A stretch of DNA of 64,000 bases from Bacteroidota bacterium (GTDB lineage: Bacteria > Bacteroidota > Bacteroidia > Chitinophagales > Chitinophagaceae): assembly GCA_947448725.1 (NCBI GenBank), contig CANFOM010000009.1:1-64000 (forward strand), read 5' to 3'. Positions 1-8,867 of this stretch are shown piece by piece (within the stretch, counting starts at the first letter, position 1; the number at the start of each line of letters is the position of its first letter). The notes beneath the pieces were generated by a model. That model was given only the letters and a program-made list of their open reading frames with translations, was not told where the DNA came from and searched no databases. The position numbers and the translations under genes were made by a program.

Positions 1-365
1 ATCGTTATAAAATTATTACCTGCAGCAGCGTCCATTTCAATTTTTAAAAACTTAGGGGTATTTTTCCAATTAATGATAGTAAAGTTACCTACTGTACTTA
101 TGGCTCCCGTATCTCCAATGACTGCAGTAAATAAACCTTGTGCATTAGTGGTGACTCTTCTTGTTTCAACGTATTCAGTTACACCTGTTGAACTGCCTTG
201 TAAAATACTTAAACGAAGACTAATGGGCTGAGAGGCCAATATTATATTATTACTAGTTCTAGCTACTCCTTGAAAATTTAACCCAGTTTGGGCTTGCGCA
301 TTTATAAATACGATACAAAGTAAAAATATAAATAAAACTTTATTCAATTTGTTCAGCTTTTGCAT
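1..365 (-). CDS. Secreted fibre-like protein, N-terminal part (gene runs off the left edge)
   Basis: The reading frame is open from an ATG at 365 down to base 1, so only the first 121 residues are visible. It starts with a signal peptide (hydrophobic LFIFLLCIVF, then AQAQ), so the product is exported. The following ~95 residues resemble the N-terminal domain of the 1998-residue protein at 19246: both have F-Q-[GA]-VAR near the mature N-terminus, an ILQG/IIQG strand, a QGLF/TGVF motif and an [ND]W..P.FL.[IL] motif. It lies 12 bases downstream of a small T9SS-sorted protein gene and is probably co-transcribed with it. The missing part is presumably a repetitive fibre, but that cannot be seen here. 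Confidence 0.8.
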   Translation of the reverse strand, partial: MQKLNKLNKVLFIFLLCIVFINAQAQTGLNFQGVARTSNNIILASQPISLRLSILQGSSTGVTEYVETRRVTTNAQGLFTAVIGDTGAISTVGNFTIINWKNTPKFLKIEMDAAAGNNFIT

Positions 366-377
366 TTGTATTAACTA

Positions 378-887
378 TTATATTTTTATGATTTTATAAA
401 TTCCTGTTTTTATATTTCCAGCAATAGGTTTAAAGAATACTTTCACATAAAAAACTCCAGAAGGATACTCTTCCAATGAAATATCTTTTTCATAACTATT
501 AAAAATGGTACCTGCCTCCTGAGTTAAAACAATACTAGATTTAACATCTATTAATTGAATGGATAAATTGCCTACTTCAGCAAACCTTGCTTTAAAATGT
601 AAAACACCAGAAGTGGGATTGGGCCCCATGGTAATTTGGCTGCCAAAAACTGCAGGTCCATATTCATTGACTGAGGTAACTAAGCTGGTATTGGGTTGGA
701 GCACCCCTGTATTTAAGGAAAACCCGGGGGCAATAAAAGGTGTTATGGAAACAGATTCGCTAATACTCCATTCCAAGCCTAGATTAGAACCTCCTCCATT
801 ATTTAAGGTGAGGGGTGTGATGGTTTGAGTAAAGGATGAAGAAAATATAGAAATAATTAATAATATAAGAAGGGGCCTCAAAATCAT
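378..887 (-). CDS. Small secreted protein with T9SS type A sorting domain
   Basis: A 169-residue protein with an N-terminal signal peptide (residues 1-20) and a short unique region containing the strand LNTGVLQP (59-65). The C-terminal ~80 residues have the features of a type IX secretion sorting domain: GPNPTSG at 88-94, a beta-rich body, PSGVFYVKVF, and the final GIYKIIKI. Such domains direct export across the outer membrane by the Gld/Por machinery, whose gldKLMN genes are at 43183-47893. The protein is made almost entirely of signal, linker and sorting domain. The fibre gene follows 12 bases downstream. The protein at 18736-19230 has the same plan and the same neighbour, so the two are probably functional equivalents. 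Confidence 0.8.
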   Translation of the reverse strand: MILRPLLILLIISIFSSSFTQTITPLTLNNGGGSNLGLEWSISESVSITPFIAPGFSLNTGVLQPNTSLVTSVNEYGPAVFGSQITMGPNPTSGVLHFKARFAEVGNLSIQLIDVKSSIVLTQEAGTIFNSYEKDISLEEYPSGVFYVKVFFKPIAGNIKTGIYKIIKI

Positions 888-1022
888 CGGTTTTGCCCTT
901 TTATAAATGGGTATTCAAAATTCTAAAAAAATAATTTTTGTAATCAGAATAGTATGGATTAGTAAGGCAAGATTTCGGAAAAATTGACTTTCTTTCAAAT
1001 TTAACAAAGGTTATTACCTATT

Positions 1023-2177
1023 TTATTTCTGTTGGTTTTGAATAAACTGGGTTGGCGTGCAATTATGTAGTTTTTTAAAAGCACTTAAAAAAGTGGTTTT
1101 ATTTGAAAACCCCGCTTCTTCTGAAATTGAACTTAAGGTAAACTTATCTAAATCCCCATTTTGCATCCTTTCCACTATTAGGTCAATTCTGAATTTATTT
1201 ACGAAATCATTAAAATTGATCTTAAAATGTTGATTGATAATAAAGGAAAGTAGCTTCAAAGGGATATTGACTTCGAGGGAGATTTCGTTTATGGTTAAAT
1301 TTTGTTTCAAATAAGGCTTAGTTTTTGTGAAGTAATCAAGAATTATATTGGCCTCTTCTTCATAATTAATCATTTTAATATTACTAACATTTTCAGATTT
1401 TTTCAAATTATGGATATAGGGTAATCCTACTAGTACATTTGGATTTACAACCAAATAACTTGACAAATAAAATAAGCATAAAGCTACTGGAATAGAGCTA
1501 TAGAATACTAAGTCGTCTAATTTTAAAAAATTATTTAAACCGTACAAAAAAATGAATATAAATACAATAAATGAAATTACTGTTAAAGCAATTGAGGTTG
1601 TAAATACTTTAAGCCAATTCAAAATTAATCGTGTGTGAGATTCCTTTATTAAGTCCTGATTATTCTTCTCAAAAGAGAGAATTAGTTTCCATTGTAATAT
1701 TATATATACCAAGCATTGAATAGGCCTTGAAAATTGAATTTTTTCAGATAATATTCCATCTTGTTGGATTAAATTTAATTCAACATTATTTATTACCAGG
1801 TTGACTAGCTTTGACTTTTCAGAATAATTCATCAAATAAAAAGGTAAATAGTTGATTAAAATTAAAACAAAAGGTAAAAAATGGATAAGATCTATTTTTC
1901 TAAATGTTTTTTCATTATTCAAGACGGACTTAACATACAAATAGGCCAATGGAGGAATTAAAAAATTTATTGGCTGGGCTGTTTTATAGATGTATGGAAT
2001 ATAAATAATCCATCCCGAGGTGACCAATAAATAAGATATGGTGCAATAAGCATAACAAATAAATAGTATAGCTAATAATTTGTTAGAAAAAGAAATAAAC
2101 TCTCTGCTTTTTATTAGTAATAAGTAGGCACTGATGATGCAGCAAAAAAAACTTCCAATAAAAATAAAATCGCCCAT
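1023..2177 (-). CDS. AraC-family regulator with N-terminal membrane domain
   Basis: 384 residues. The first ~250 are strongly hydrophobic with about seven or eight membrane-spanning stretches. After a linker, the C-terminal ~110 residues form an AraC/XylS-type DNA-binding domain with two helix-turn-helix units: LTINEISLEVNIPLKLLSFI, and the second ending in EEAGFSNKTTFLSAFKK and TPTQF. It is probably a membrane-bound sensor-regulator that binds DNA at the inner membrane; the signal is unknown. It has the same architecture and length as the protein at 16080-17252. It lies 135 bases upstream of, and in the same direction as, the small T9SS protein, which makes that gene pair a plausible target. 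Confidence 0.85.
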   Translation of the reverse strand: MGDFIFIGSFFCCIISAYLLLIKSREFISFSNKLLAILFICYAYCTISYLLVTSGWIIYIPYIYKTAQPINFLIPPLAYLYVKSVLNNEKTFRKIDLIHFLPFVLILINYLPFYLMNYSEKSKLVNLVINNVELNLIQQDGILSEKIQFSRPIQCLVYIILQWKLILSFEKNNQDLIKESHTRLILNWLKVFTTSIALTVISFIVFIFIFLYGLNNFLKLDDLVFYSSIPVALCLFYLSSYLVVNPNVLVGLPYIHNLKKSENVSNIKMINYEEEANIILDYFTKTKPYLKQNLTINEISLEVNIPLKLLSFIINQHFKINFNDFVNKFRIDLIVERMQNGDLDKFTLSSISEEAGFSNKTTFLSAFKKLHNCTPTQFIQNQQK

Positions 2178-2212
2178 ATTTAAATCTTAATTTAACATTT
2201 AGTTTTGGGGCT

Positions 2213-2617
2213 TTATTTATTCTCGAAATAAGGAATTTCGTCGTTGGATACCGACTCCTTTTCTTGCCAATAAGCAAGGGAAACAATATGACCATCGGCA
2301 GTTTTTAACTGACGGCCAAAAATAGCATTGGTTGCATTAAAACATAAATCGGTTACGCCAATTGTAAAAGTAGTGGGGGCTGGCGGCGTTGCTGGTGCTG
2401 CGGGTGCAGGAGCTGGGGCTTCACCTTCAACTGTTGCTGCCACAGGTGCAGCAGGGGCTGCTTTAGGAGCAGGGCTGTCCACAACTACCACTTGGTATTT
2501 ATTAAATTCTAACAAAGTTTTTAAAAACTGTACACGCGCTGCACTTGCATTTTTTTCTACAATGGCACATTTGCTTGTACCTAAGTCTTCAAATTCGTGG
2601 TTCTTATTAATTGCCAT
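2213..2617 (-). CDS. Uncharacterised Ala/Pro-rich protein at the end of the complex I operon
   Basis: 134 residues with no signal peptide or membrane segment. An N-terminal block (about 1-48, containing ARVQFLKTLLEFNKYQVVVV) and a C-terminal block (about 83-134, containing TFTIGVTDLCFNATNAIFGR) are joined by a flexible Ala/Pro-rich linker. The gene starts 10 bases after the nuoN stop codon and is on the same strand, so it is very probably co-transcribed with the nuo genes. I do not recognise the family. Its position suggests a link to complex I as an accessory or assembly factor, but that is inference from location. The + strand frame over the linker is a composition shadow. Confidence 0.7.
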   Translation of the reverse strand: MAINKNHEFEDLGTSKCAIVEKNASAARVQFLKTLLEFNKYQVVVVDSPAPKAAPAAPVAATVEGEAPAPAPAAPATPPAPTTFTIGVTDLCFNATNAIFGRQLKTADGHIVSLAYWQEKESVSNDEIPYFENK

Positions 2618-2627
2618 AATACTTTAT

Positions 2628-4037
2628 TTAAATACCAATACTTAATGAGTAAATATAATCGTACACTAAACTTGCTAAACCCGTAATAATAATACCTGCA
2701 ATACAGATATACATAGCCAGCTGTGTAATTTTAGGAATGCTTAATTTTTGAATAGGTGTTTCATTCTCCTCCATAAAAATGGCTTTTACTACTTTTAAAT
2801 AATAGTAAAAAGAAACCACCATATTTAATGAAGCGAATATGATTAAGCCGTAATTGTCTTTAGCGGCACCTGCCATCATTAAAAATAACTTACCAAAAAA
2901 GCCTGCTGTAGGGGGTACCCCTGCAAGTGAAAATAAAGCAATGGTTAATACCCAAGATAAAAATGGGTTGGTTTTATAAAAGCCTTTAAAGTCTGAAATA
3001 TTTTCTTTACCTGCTAAAGCGCTTACCACCGATACCACACCAAAGGCAGCAAGGTTAGAGAATACATATATTAATACAAAGTAAACTAGTGAAGCAGATC
3101 CTGCTTGTGAGCTTCCTGAAATACCAATTAAAATAAAGCCAACTTGTGCAATAGAAGAGAAGGCTAAGAAGCGTTTAAAGTTATCTTGTCTTAGGGCGAA
3201 TAAATTACCAATTAAAATGGTAGCTATAGACAATACCACTAGTACACTATACCATAAAGTAGCAATAGGGGTAAATACTTTATATAAAATGGAAGTGAAA
3301 GTAAATAGTACTGCGGCTTTTGACACCACTGATAAAAAAGCGGTAACTGCAACTGGAGAACCTTCGTACACATCGGCTGTCCATAAGTGAAAAGGAACAG
3401 CAGATATTTTAAAAGCAAACCCAGACACTAATAAGATGAATCCAAATAGTTGCATTGGGTTATTACTTATATGTGCTGTTAAGATATCAAAGCTAAGTGT
3501 GCCACTAGTTCCATATAAAAAAGAAATACCCATTAATAAAATACCTGAAGAAAAAGCAGAGGACAATATTAATTTCATAGCAGCTTCGGATGATTTTCTT
3601 TTAGCTAAATCGAAATTAGCTGCTGCGGCCAAAGGAATAGTACTCATTTCAAGTCCTAGATAAAACATCAATAAGTTGCCGCTCGAAATCATAAAGAACA
3701 TTCCTAACAAGGAAGTAAATAACAGTAAGTAAAATTCAGCCAACTGCTTATGGTTCTTTAACCATGCGTAAGATTGCATAGAGATAAGAAGCATCGCTAG
3801 GTTTAATATATTTTTTTCTAGTACAATAAAGGCATTGCTTGTAAACATGCCATTAAAAGCACCGCCTTCGCTGCTGCCAAATAAGCCTGCAGCTAAGTTT
3901 ATAAATAATAGAACATTGATGATGTTTAAAATACTTTCGTTACTTCTTTCTTTGCCAATTTTAATAAATAGCAATAAGAATATCAATAAGCTTAGTAAAA
4001 GCTCTTGTCTCAGTAATATAAAAATAGTAGATGACAT
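2628..4037 (-). CDS. nuoN: NADH-quinone oxidoreductase subunit N
   Basis: 469 residues, almost wholly hydrophobic, with about 14 membrane spans. It belongs to the Mrp-antiporter-like family that forms the proton channels of the complex I membrane arm. Family features include LGLEMSTIPLAAAA (a conserved acidic residue in the fifth helix), FHLWTADVYEGSP around residues 217-229, and LAFSSIAQVGFIL. It follows nuoM by 9 bases and is the last recognised nuo gene. Length is normal for NuoN. Confidence 0.95.
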   Translation of the reverse strand: MSSTIFILLRQELLLSLLIFLLLFIKIGKERSNESILNIINVLLFINLAAGLFGSSEGGAFNGMFTSNAFIVLEKNILNLAMLLISMQSYAWLKNHKQLAEFYLLLFTSLLGMFFMISSGNLLMFYLGLEMSTIPLAAAANFDLAKRKSSEAAMKLILSSAFSSGILLMGISFLYGTSGTLSFDILTAHISNNPMQLFGFILLVSGFAFKISAVPFHLWTADVYEGSPVAVTAFLSVVSKAAVLFTFTSILYKVFTPIATLWYSVLVVLSIATILIGNLFALRQDNFKRFLAFSSIAQVGFILIGISGSSQAGSASLVYFVLIYVFSNLAAFGVVSVVSALAGKENISDFKGFYKTNPFLSWVLTIALFSLAGVPPTAGFFGKLFLMMAGAAKDNYGLIIFASLNMVVSFYYYLKVVKAIFMEENETPIQKLSIPKITQLAMYICIAGIIITGLASLVYDYIYSLSIGI

Positions 4038-4046
4038 TGTGCTAAA

Positions 4047-5528
4047 TTATTTAAGGGTAAGGGCTTTGTCAATGTTGATCATTAAAAAATCGGTGGTAGG
4101 CATAATTAATTGGTTAATTAAAAACGGTGCTAATCCGATAATTAAAATACCTACTATTAACAAACCTGCTGCTAATTTTTCATTCCAAGTAGCATCAGGT
4201 AATAAGGCGTGTTCGTTAGAAATAGGGCCCATAATAGTTTTGCCTGTAGCTCTTAATATATATACTGCAGTTACTACAATAGAAGCTGCAGAAATTACAG
4301 TGGCTAGGCGATACACACCATCTGGATTTTGCCAGGAACCCATAAATACAGTCATCTCTGCTACAAATCCACTAAAACCAGGTAAGCCTAATGAACATAA
4401 ACCTGCTATTACAAACACCGTAGAAATAAAAGGCATCGCTTTTAACAAGCCCCCTAATTGTGCCACCATTCTGGTATGTGTTCTGGAATAAATCATGCCA
4501 ATAGCGGCGAAAAATAAGGCTGTCATTAATCCATGAGAAACCATTTGTATCACTGCGCCATTAATAGAAGTTTTATTTAACATGCCAATTCCTAATATAA
4601 CAAAACCGCAATGGCTGATAGAAGAGTAAGCATTGATGTATTTTAAATCGGTTTGCATCATGGTGGCGAAGGCTCCATATATAATTGCAATCGTAGCAAG
4701 TAAAATAATGATCCATGAATAACTATGTGCAGCATCGGGCATTAAAGCAGCCATGCGTAAACAACCGTAACCCCCTAGTTTCATAGAAATGCCAGCTAAA
4801 AACATAGAAGCTGCAGTAGGAGCTGAAGCGTGACCATCGGGTACCCAGGTATGAAAAGGAAATAAAGCTGCAAAAATGCCAAAGCCTAAGAATACAAAAG
4901 GAAAGAAGAATTTTTGTACGCCTAATGAAATGCCCATTCTGCCTATTTCTACCATATCAAAAGTGTGTGTATTGTAATAGATGCCCATTAATCCAACAAA
5001 TACCAAAGCCGATCCTGCCATCAACATTAAAGCCAACTTCATAGCACTGTTTTCTTTTTTACCACTTCCCCAAATACCAATTAATAAGAATTTAGGAATC
5101 ACCGCTACTTCTAAAAAGAAAAACAAAGTAAATAAATCTAAAGAAATAAAGAAACCGTAAGCGCCCATGCTTAATAAAACTAGCAAGAAAAAATATTCTT
5201 TACTTAGTTTTTCCATGGTCCAGGAAACCAAAATACCTGCCACTACAATAAGCGAGGTTAATAATATCATTGCCAGTGAAATACCGTCTATTCCAATATG
5301 GTAATTAATATTTAATGCTTTAAACCAAACAGTATTGGATTCAAATAAATGGGTAGCAGTATTGCCTGCAGCTCTTTGATCCATATACAATTTCAATAAC
5401 CAGCCTGCTGTACCCAATTGGGCCAATGATCCCACTAATCCAATAACTCTTATTTGCGCTAATTGCTTGCTCATTAATATGAGTAAGGCAGTTAGTAAAG
5501 GCAATAAGATTAACAAAGATAAATTCAT
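4047..5528 (-). CDS. nuoM: NADH-quinone oxidoreductase subunit M
   Basis: 493 residues and about 14 membrane spans; a proton-pumping antiporter-like subunit of the complex I membrane arm. Landmarks are FFLEVAVIPKFLLIGIWG with the conserved Glu in helix 5, FPFHTWVPDGHASAPTAASM, and YSSISHCGFVILGI. It lies between nuoL (9 bases upstream) and nuoN (9 bases downstream). Confidence 0.96.
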   Translation of the reverse strand: MNLSLLILLPLLTALLILMSKQLAQIRVIGLVGSLAQLGTAGWLLKLYMDQRAAGNTATHLFESNTVWFKALNINYHIGIDGISLAMILLTSLIVVAGILVSWTMEKLSKEYFFLLVLLSMGAYGFFISLDLFTLFFFLEVAVIPKFLLIGIWGSGKKENSAMKLALMLMAGSALVFVGLMGIYYNTHTFDMVEIGRMGISLGVQKFFFPFVFLGFGIFAALFPFHTWVPDGHASAPTAASMFLAGISMKLGGYGCLRMAALMPDAAHSYSWIIILLATIAIIYGAFATMMQTDLKYINAYSSISHCGFVILGIGMLNKTSINGAVIQMVSHGLMTALFFAAIGMIYSRTHTRMVAQLGGLLKAMPFISTVFVIAGLCSLGLPGFSGFVAEMTVFMGSWQNPDGVYRLATVISAASIVVTAVYILRATGKTIMGPISNEHALLPDATWNEKLAAGLLIVGILIIGLAPFLINQLIMPTTDFLMINIDKALTLK

Positions 5529-5537
5529 ATAAATATT

Positions 5538-7505
5538 TTATTTCCAGATATAAATAAATAATACCGATAAAGCCAATACGCCTCCAAAGAAATACAAGGC
5601 ATAGTTTTGAACTTTGCCCGATTGTAATCCTTTAATTGCAGTTGAAATTTTTGCAGTAGTGTTGGCTAGTAACAACATAAAACCATCTACTATATTTCTG
5701 TCTGCCCAAGCAATTGGTTGACCAATTAATGGGAAGACTATTTTTTTAGTGATAAATAAATACAATTCATCCACGTAAAACTTTTTATAAGCTGCTCTGT
5801 AAAAACCACCAAAGAAGGCTACTGCTTTGTCTGATTTTGCATTATGTGATTTATAGAAACTAGCTGAAAGTAAGATGGCTATAATTGAAAGTGCCACAGG
5901 TGCTATAGAAAATACCATATCGATATGTGTTTCTATAGCAGCACCATCGGAAGTAATAAATTGAGAAAAAGGGATGAAGCCTACGCCCACTGCACAAGCG
6001 GCTAATATCAGTAAAGGCAATTTCATAGTCCAAGTACCTTCGCCATGGTCATGCGTGTCATTGTGTTGGCTATGCGCATCATGATGATGTGCTTTGGCAG
6101 CAGCCTCTTTGCTCCAGAAAATATTAAAGTACAATCGGAACATATAAAAACTAGTTAGCGCAGCTGTAAATAAAGCCACACCATAAATTAATTTATTCTC
6201 ATGGAATGCGGCGGTTAAAATTTCTTCCTTACTAAAAAATCCTGCGAAAGGAGGGATACCTGCAATGGCCAAACAAGCAATTAAAAATGCAGCATGGGTA
6301 ATAGGCATTAATTTTCTTAAGCCACCCATGTCTTTCATTTCATTACTATGCACCATATGTATCACCGAACCCGCACCTAAGAACAATAAACTTTTAAAGA
6401 AAGCGTGGGTAAATAAATGAAACATAGAAGCCATAAAACCTAACCCACTTTCTCCACCATTTTTTGAAATACCTAATGCAAACATCATGTAGCCAATTTG
6501 CGACATAGTAGAATAAGCTAGTACGCGTTTAATATCCGTTTGTGTACAGGCAATCACTGCAGCTAATAAGGCTGAAAAAGCACCTACATAAGTTACAATA
6601 GTTAGTGCGGCTTCGTCCATAGAAAACACTGGGAATAATCTAGCTACTAAATAAACACCCGCTACCACCATCGTTGCTGCGTGTATCAATGCTGATACTG
6701 GAGTAGGACCTTCCATAGCATCAGGTAACCAAATATGCAAAGGGAACATAGCCGATTTTCCTGCACCACCCATAAATATTAATACCAATCCCCAGGTTAG
6801 CATACTTGCTCCTAAGAAACTAGCGGTGGTTATACTTATAAACTCAGGTGATTGAACTGATGTGAATTTTTCTATTAATAATCCAATATCTAAGCTACCT
6901 CCGTAAAAGCCAATGATTAAAATTCCAATCAAGAAACCTAAATCGGCAAAGCGCGTTACAATGAATGCTTTTTTAGAAGCGGCTACTGCAGAAGGTTTGT
7001 TAAAGTAGTAACCAATTAATAAGAAACTAGATACCCCCACTAATTCCCAGAACATATATACTTGGAAAATATTCACAGATAAAATAAGGCCCAACATAGA
7101 GAAAGTAAATAAAGACAGGAACGCATAATAAGTAGCAAAGCGCTCTTCTCCTTTCATATAGCCTAAACTAAATACATGCACCATTAGGGAAACAGAAGTA
7201 ACCACAATGAGCATCATGACAGAAATAGGATCTACAATTACACCCATATCTATGGAGACATTCGGGCTAAATTGTAACCAAGTATATTTTAAAGCGATAA
7301 TTCTTTGATACACCCCGTTTACTTTACCATCTACAAAAAAGTATTGCTTTGCGGCAACAAAAGAAAGTAAGGTAGAAGTTAATAAAGAAGCGGTTCCTAT
7401 AATTCCGGCGGTTTTAGCAAAGTATTTGCGGCCGAATAAACCTAGTACCACAAAAGTGGCAAGCGGTAATAAAGGAATCCAAAGTATATATAAGTAGTTT
7501 GACAT
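5538..7505 (-). CDS. nuoL: NADH-quinone oxidoreductase subunit L
   Basis: 655 residues with about 16 membrane spans; the distal proton-pumping subunit carrying the long lateral helix. Landmarks are FWELVGVSSFLLIGYYFN, MFPLHIWLPDAMEGPTPVSA, and YSTMSQIGYMMFALG. Between later helices, at about residues 468-486, is a very His/Asp-rich stretch (KAHHHDAHSQHNDTHDHGEG) predicted to sit in a loop; it may bind metal or may simply be a variable linker. The C-terminal helix region is complete. The nuoK gene is 5 bases upstream. Confidence 0.96.
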   Translation of the reverse strand: MSNYLYILWIPLLPLATFVVLGLFGRKYFAKTAGIIGTASLLTSTLLSFVAAKQYFFVDGKVNGVYQRIIALKYTWLQFSPNVSIDMGVIVDPISVMMLIVVTSVSLMVHVFSLGYMKGEERFATYYAFLSLFTFSMLGLILSVNIFQVYMFWELVGVSSFLLIGYYFNKPSAVAASKKAFIVTRFADLGFLIGILIIGFYGGSLDIGLLIEKFTSVQSPEFISITTASFLGASMLTWGLVLIFMGGAGKSAMFPLHIWLPDAMEGPTPVSALIHAATMVVAGVYLVARLFPVFSMDEAALTIVTYVGAFSALLAAVIACTQTDIKRVLAYSTMSQIGYMMFALGISKNGGESGLGFMASMFHLFTHAFFKSLLFLGAGSVIHMVHSNEMKDMGGLRKLMPITHAAFLIACLAIAGIPPFAGFFSKEEILTAAFHENKLIYGVALFTAALTSFYMFRLYFNIFWSKEAAAKAHHHDAHSQHNDTHDHGEGTWTMKLPLLILAACAVGVGFIPFSQFITSDGAAIETHIDMVFSIAPVALSIIAILLSASFYKSHNAKSDKAVAFFGGFYRAAYKKFYVDELYLFITKKIVFPLIGQPIAWADRNIVDGFMLLLANTTAKISTAIKGLQSGKVQNYALYFFGGVLALSVLFIYIWK

Positions 7506-7510
7506 AATAA

Positions 7511-7825
7511 TTAAAATTTCATTTCTGTTGCATCGTCTACATCAATGGATTGATGACTGCGGTATAAATTAATAATAATGGCAATGGCCACTGCTGCTTC
7601 GGCTGCAGCAATAGTGATGATAAATAATGAGAAAAATAAACCGTCTAATTTATCGGGGAATAAATATTTATTAAAAGCAACAAAATTAATATTTACACTA
7701 TTTAACATGAGCTCAATGGACATGAGCATGGTTATAATATTTCTTCTGGTAAACAATCCATACATACCTATAAAAAACAAGGCCGTGCTTACAAAAAGAA
7801 TATGGGTTAAGGGTATTTCGTTCAT
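7511..7825 (-). CDS. nuoK: NADH-quinone oxidoreductase subunit K
   Basis: 104 residues with three membrane helices, the normal length for NuoK. It contains the family stretch MSIELMLNSVNINFVAF, in which the conserved glutamate of the second helix is part of the central proton path, and AAAEAAVAIAIIINLYR in the third. Packed between nuoJ (4 bases) and nuoL (5 bases). Confidence 0.96.
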   Translation of the reverse strand: MNEIPLTHILFVSTALFFIGMYGLFTRRNIITMLMSIELMLNSVNINFVAFNKYLFPDKLDGLFFSLFIITIAAAEAAVAIAIIINLYRSHQSIDVDDATEMKF

Positions 7826-7829
7826 GGTA

Positions 7830-8372
7830 TTAATCCTCCTTGTTGTTTAGGTGAACAATATTCGCAGCTGTTGGCTTCATGGCTATAACGATACAGCCTA
7901 CCATAGCCGCCAATAACAAGATACTCACTACCTCAAAAGGCAGGATAAAACCATGTGAGGTAGTGCTAAGCATTTGGGTGCCTATTTCACTTACATTGGT
8001 ATTGAATGGTTGTGCAGAAATGGTATTGAACCCGTAATGATTGATTAAATTAAATGTAAAAGCAGTTCCGAGTAATGCAGCCAATGCAGAAAATATAATT
8101 TTACTGGTGGCAGGCTTGGCCATTTCCTTTCCTGATTGTTGGGTTAAGAAAATGGAGAAGATAATTAACACCACAATACCGCCCACATATACCACTATTT
8201 GAATGGCTGCAATAAATTCTACTTGCATCCAAAAGTAAAGTGCGGCAATGCCTACTAAAGAAAATAATAACCAAATGGCCGAACGAAATATTTTTAGTGT
8301 GGTTACGGCAAGCAATGCTGCACCTAATATAAGTGAAGCAATGGCGTAAAAGATGATGACTGATGTATTCAT
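7830..8372 (-). CDS. nuoJ: NADH-quinone oxidoreductase subunit J
   Basis: 180 residues with five predicted membrane helices. The third contains the NuoJ signature IQIVVYVGGIVVLIIFSIFL, whose pi-bulge helix contributes to quinone-coupled proton pumping in known complex I structures. The start codon overlaps the nuoI stop by one base (TAATG), indicating translational coupling. Confidence 0.95.
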   Translation of the reverse strand: MNTSVIIFYAIASLILGAALLAVTTLKIFRSAIWLLFSLVGIAALYFWMQVEFIAAIQIVVYVGGIVVLIIFSIFLTQQSGKEMAKPATSKIIFSALAALLGTAFTFNLINHYGFNTISAQPFNTNVSEIGTQMLSTTSHGFILPFEVVSILLLAAMVGCIVIAMKPTAANIVHLNNKED

Positions 8373-8848
8373 TATTCTATTCCCTCCCTTATTTTAGATC
8401 CTGTTTGATTTAATACCTTGGTTAATTTAGTTCTATCAAATACGCTGTGCTCGAAATTAGGCGCCATCTTAATAGCGTCACTAGGACAAGCCACTACACA
8501 TAAGTTGCACATGGTGCATAATTCTAATCGATATACTAAAGCATCAATTGCTTTTTTCTTTTTTCCTTCTGGAGACACTTCAAATTTCGTAACTACTTTA
8601 ATGGTGCCATTAGGGCAAGCCAATTCACAGGCAGTACAACCAGTACAAGCGTGTTCGTTGTTTTCGTCATGCGGCATTACAACTTCTCCCTTGAATCTTT
8701 CCGACATCAATAAAGTTGCACGATTATCGGGATATTGCTCTGTAATAATTTCTTTGGGATGGGCAAAGTAATAGCCTGTTTTACGCATTCCTTTTAATAA
8801 AGAACTTACGCCATTGACCACCTCTGATATATAATCTTTCAAAAACAT
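8372..8848 (-). CDS. nuoI: NADH-quinone oxidoreductase subunit I (two [4Fe-4S] clusters)
   Basis: 158 residues. Two ferredoxin motifs are complete: CTGCTACELACP at 68-79 and CTMCNLCVVACP at 111-122, supplying ligands for clusters N6a and N6b. These carry electrons from the peripheral arm to NuoB. The N-terminal amphipathic region anchors it to NuoH, encoded 19 bases upstream. With no NuoEFG encoded here, NuoI is close to the point where an alternative electron donor would have to dock. Confidence 0.93.
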   Translation of the reverse strand: MFLKDYISEVVNGVSSLLKGMRKTGYYFAHPKEIITEQYPDNRATLLMSERFKGEVVMPHDENNEHACTGCTACELACPNGTIKVVTKFEVSPEGKKKKAIDALVYRLELCTMCNLCVVACPSDAIKMAPNFEHSVFDRTKLTKVLNQTGSKIREGIE

Positions 8849-8867
8849 GTTTCTAATTCATTTAATA

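Noticed and set aside
2328-2645. Ala/Gly-rich + strand frame opposite the Ala/Pro-rich protein
   Set aside because: It is a mirror of the GCx/CCx-rich linker. The minus-strand frame fits operon spacing with nuoN and has a better residue pattern at both ends.
3835-4491. 218-residue + strand frame across the nuoM-nuoN junction
   Set aside because: It lies opposite two clear nuo genes, spans their junction, and encodes no recognisable domain.
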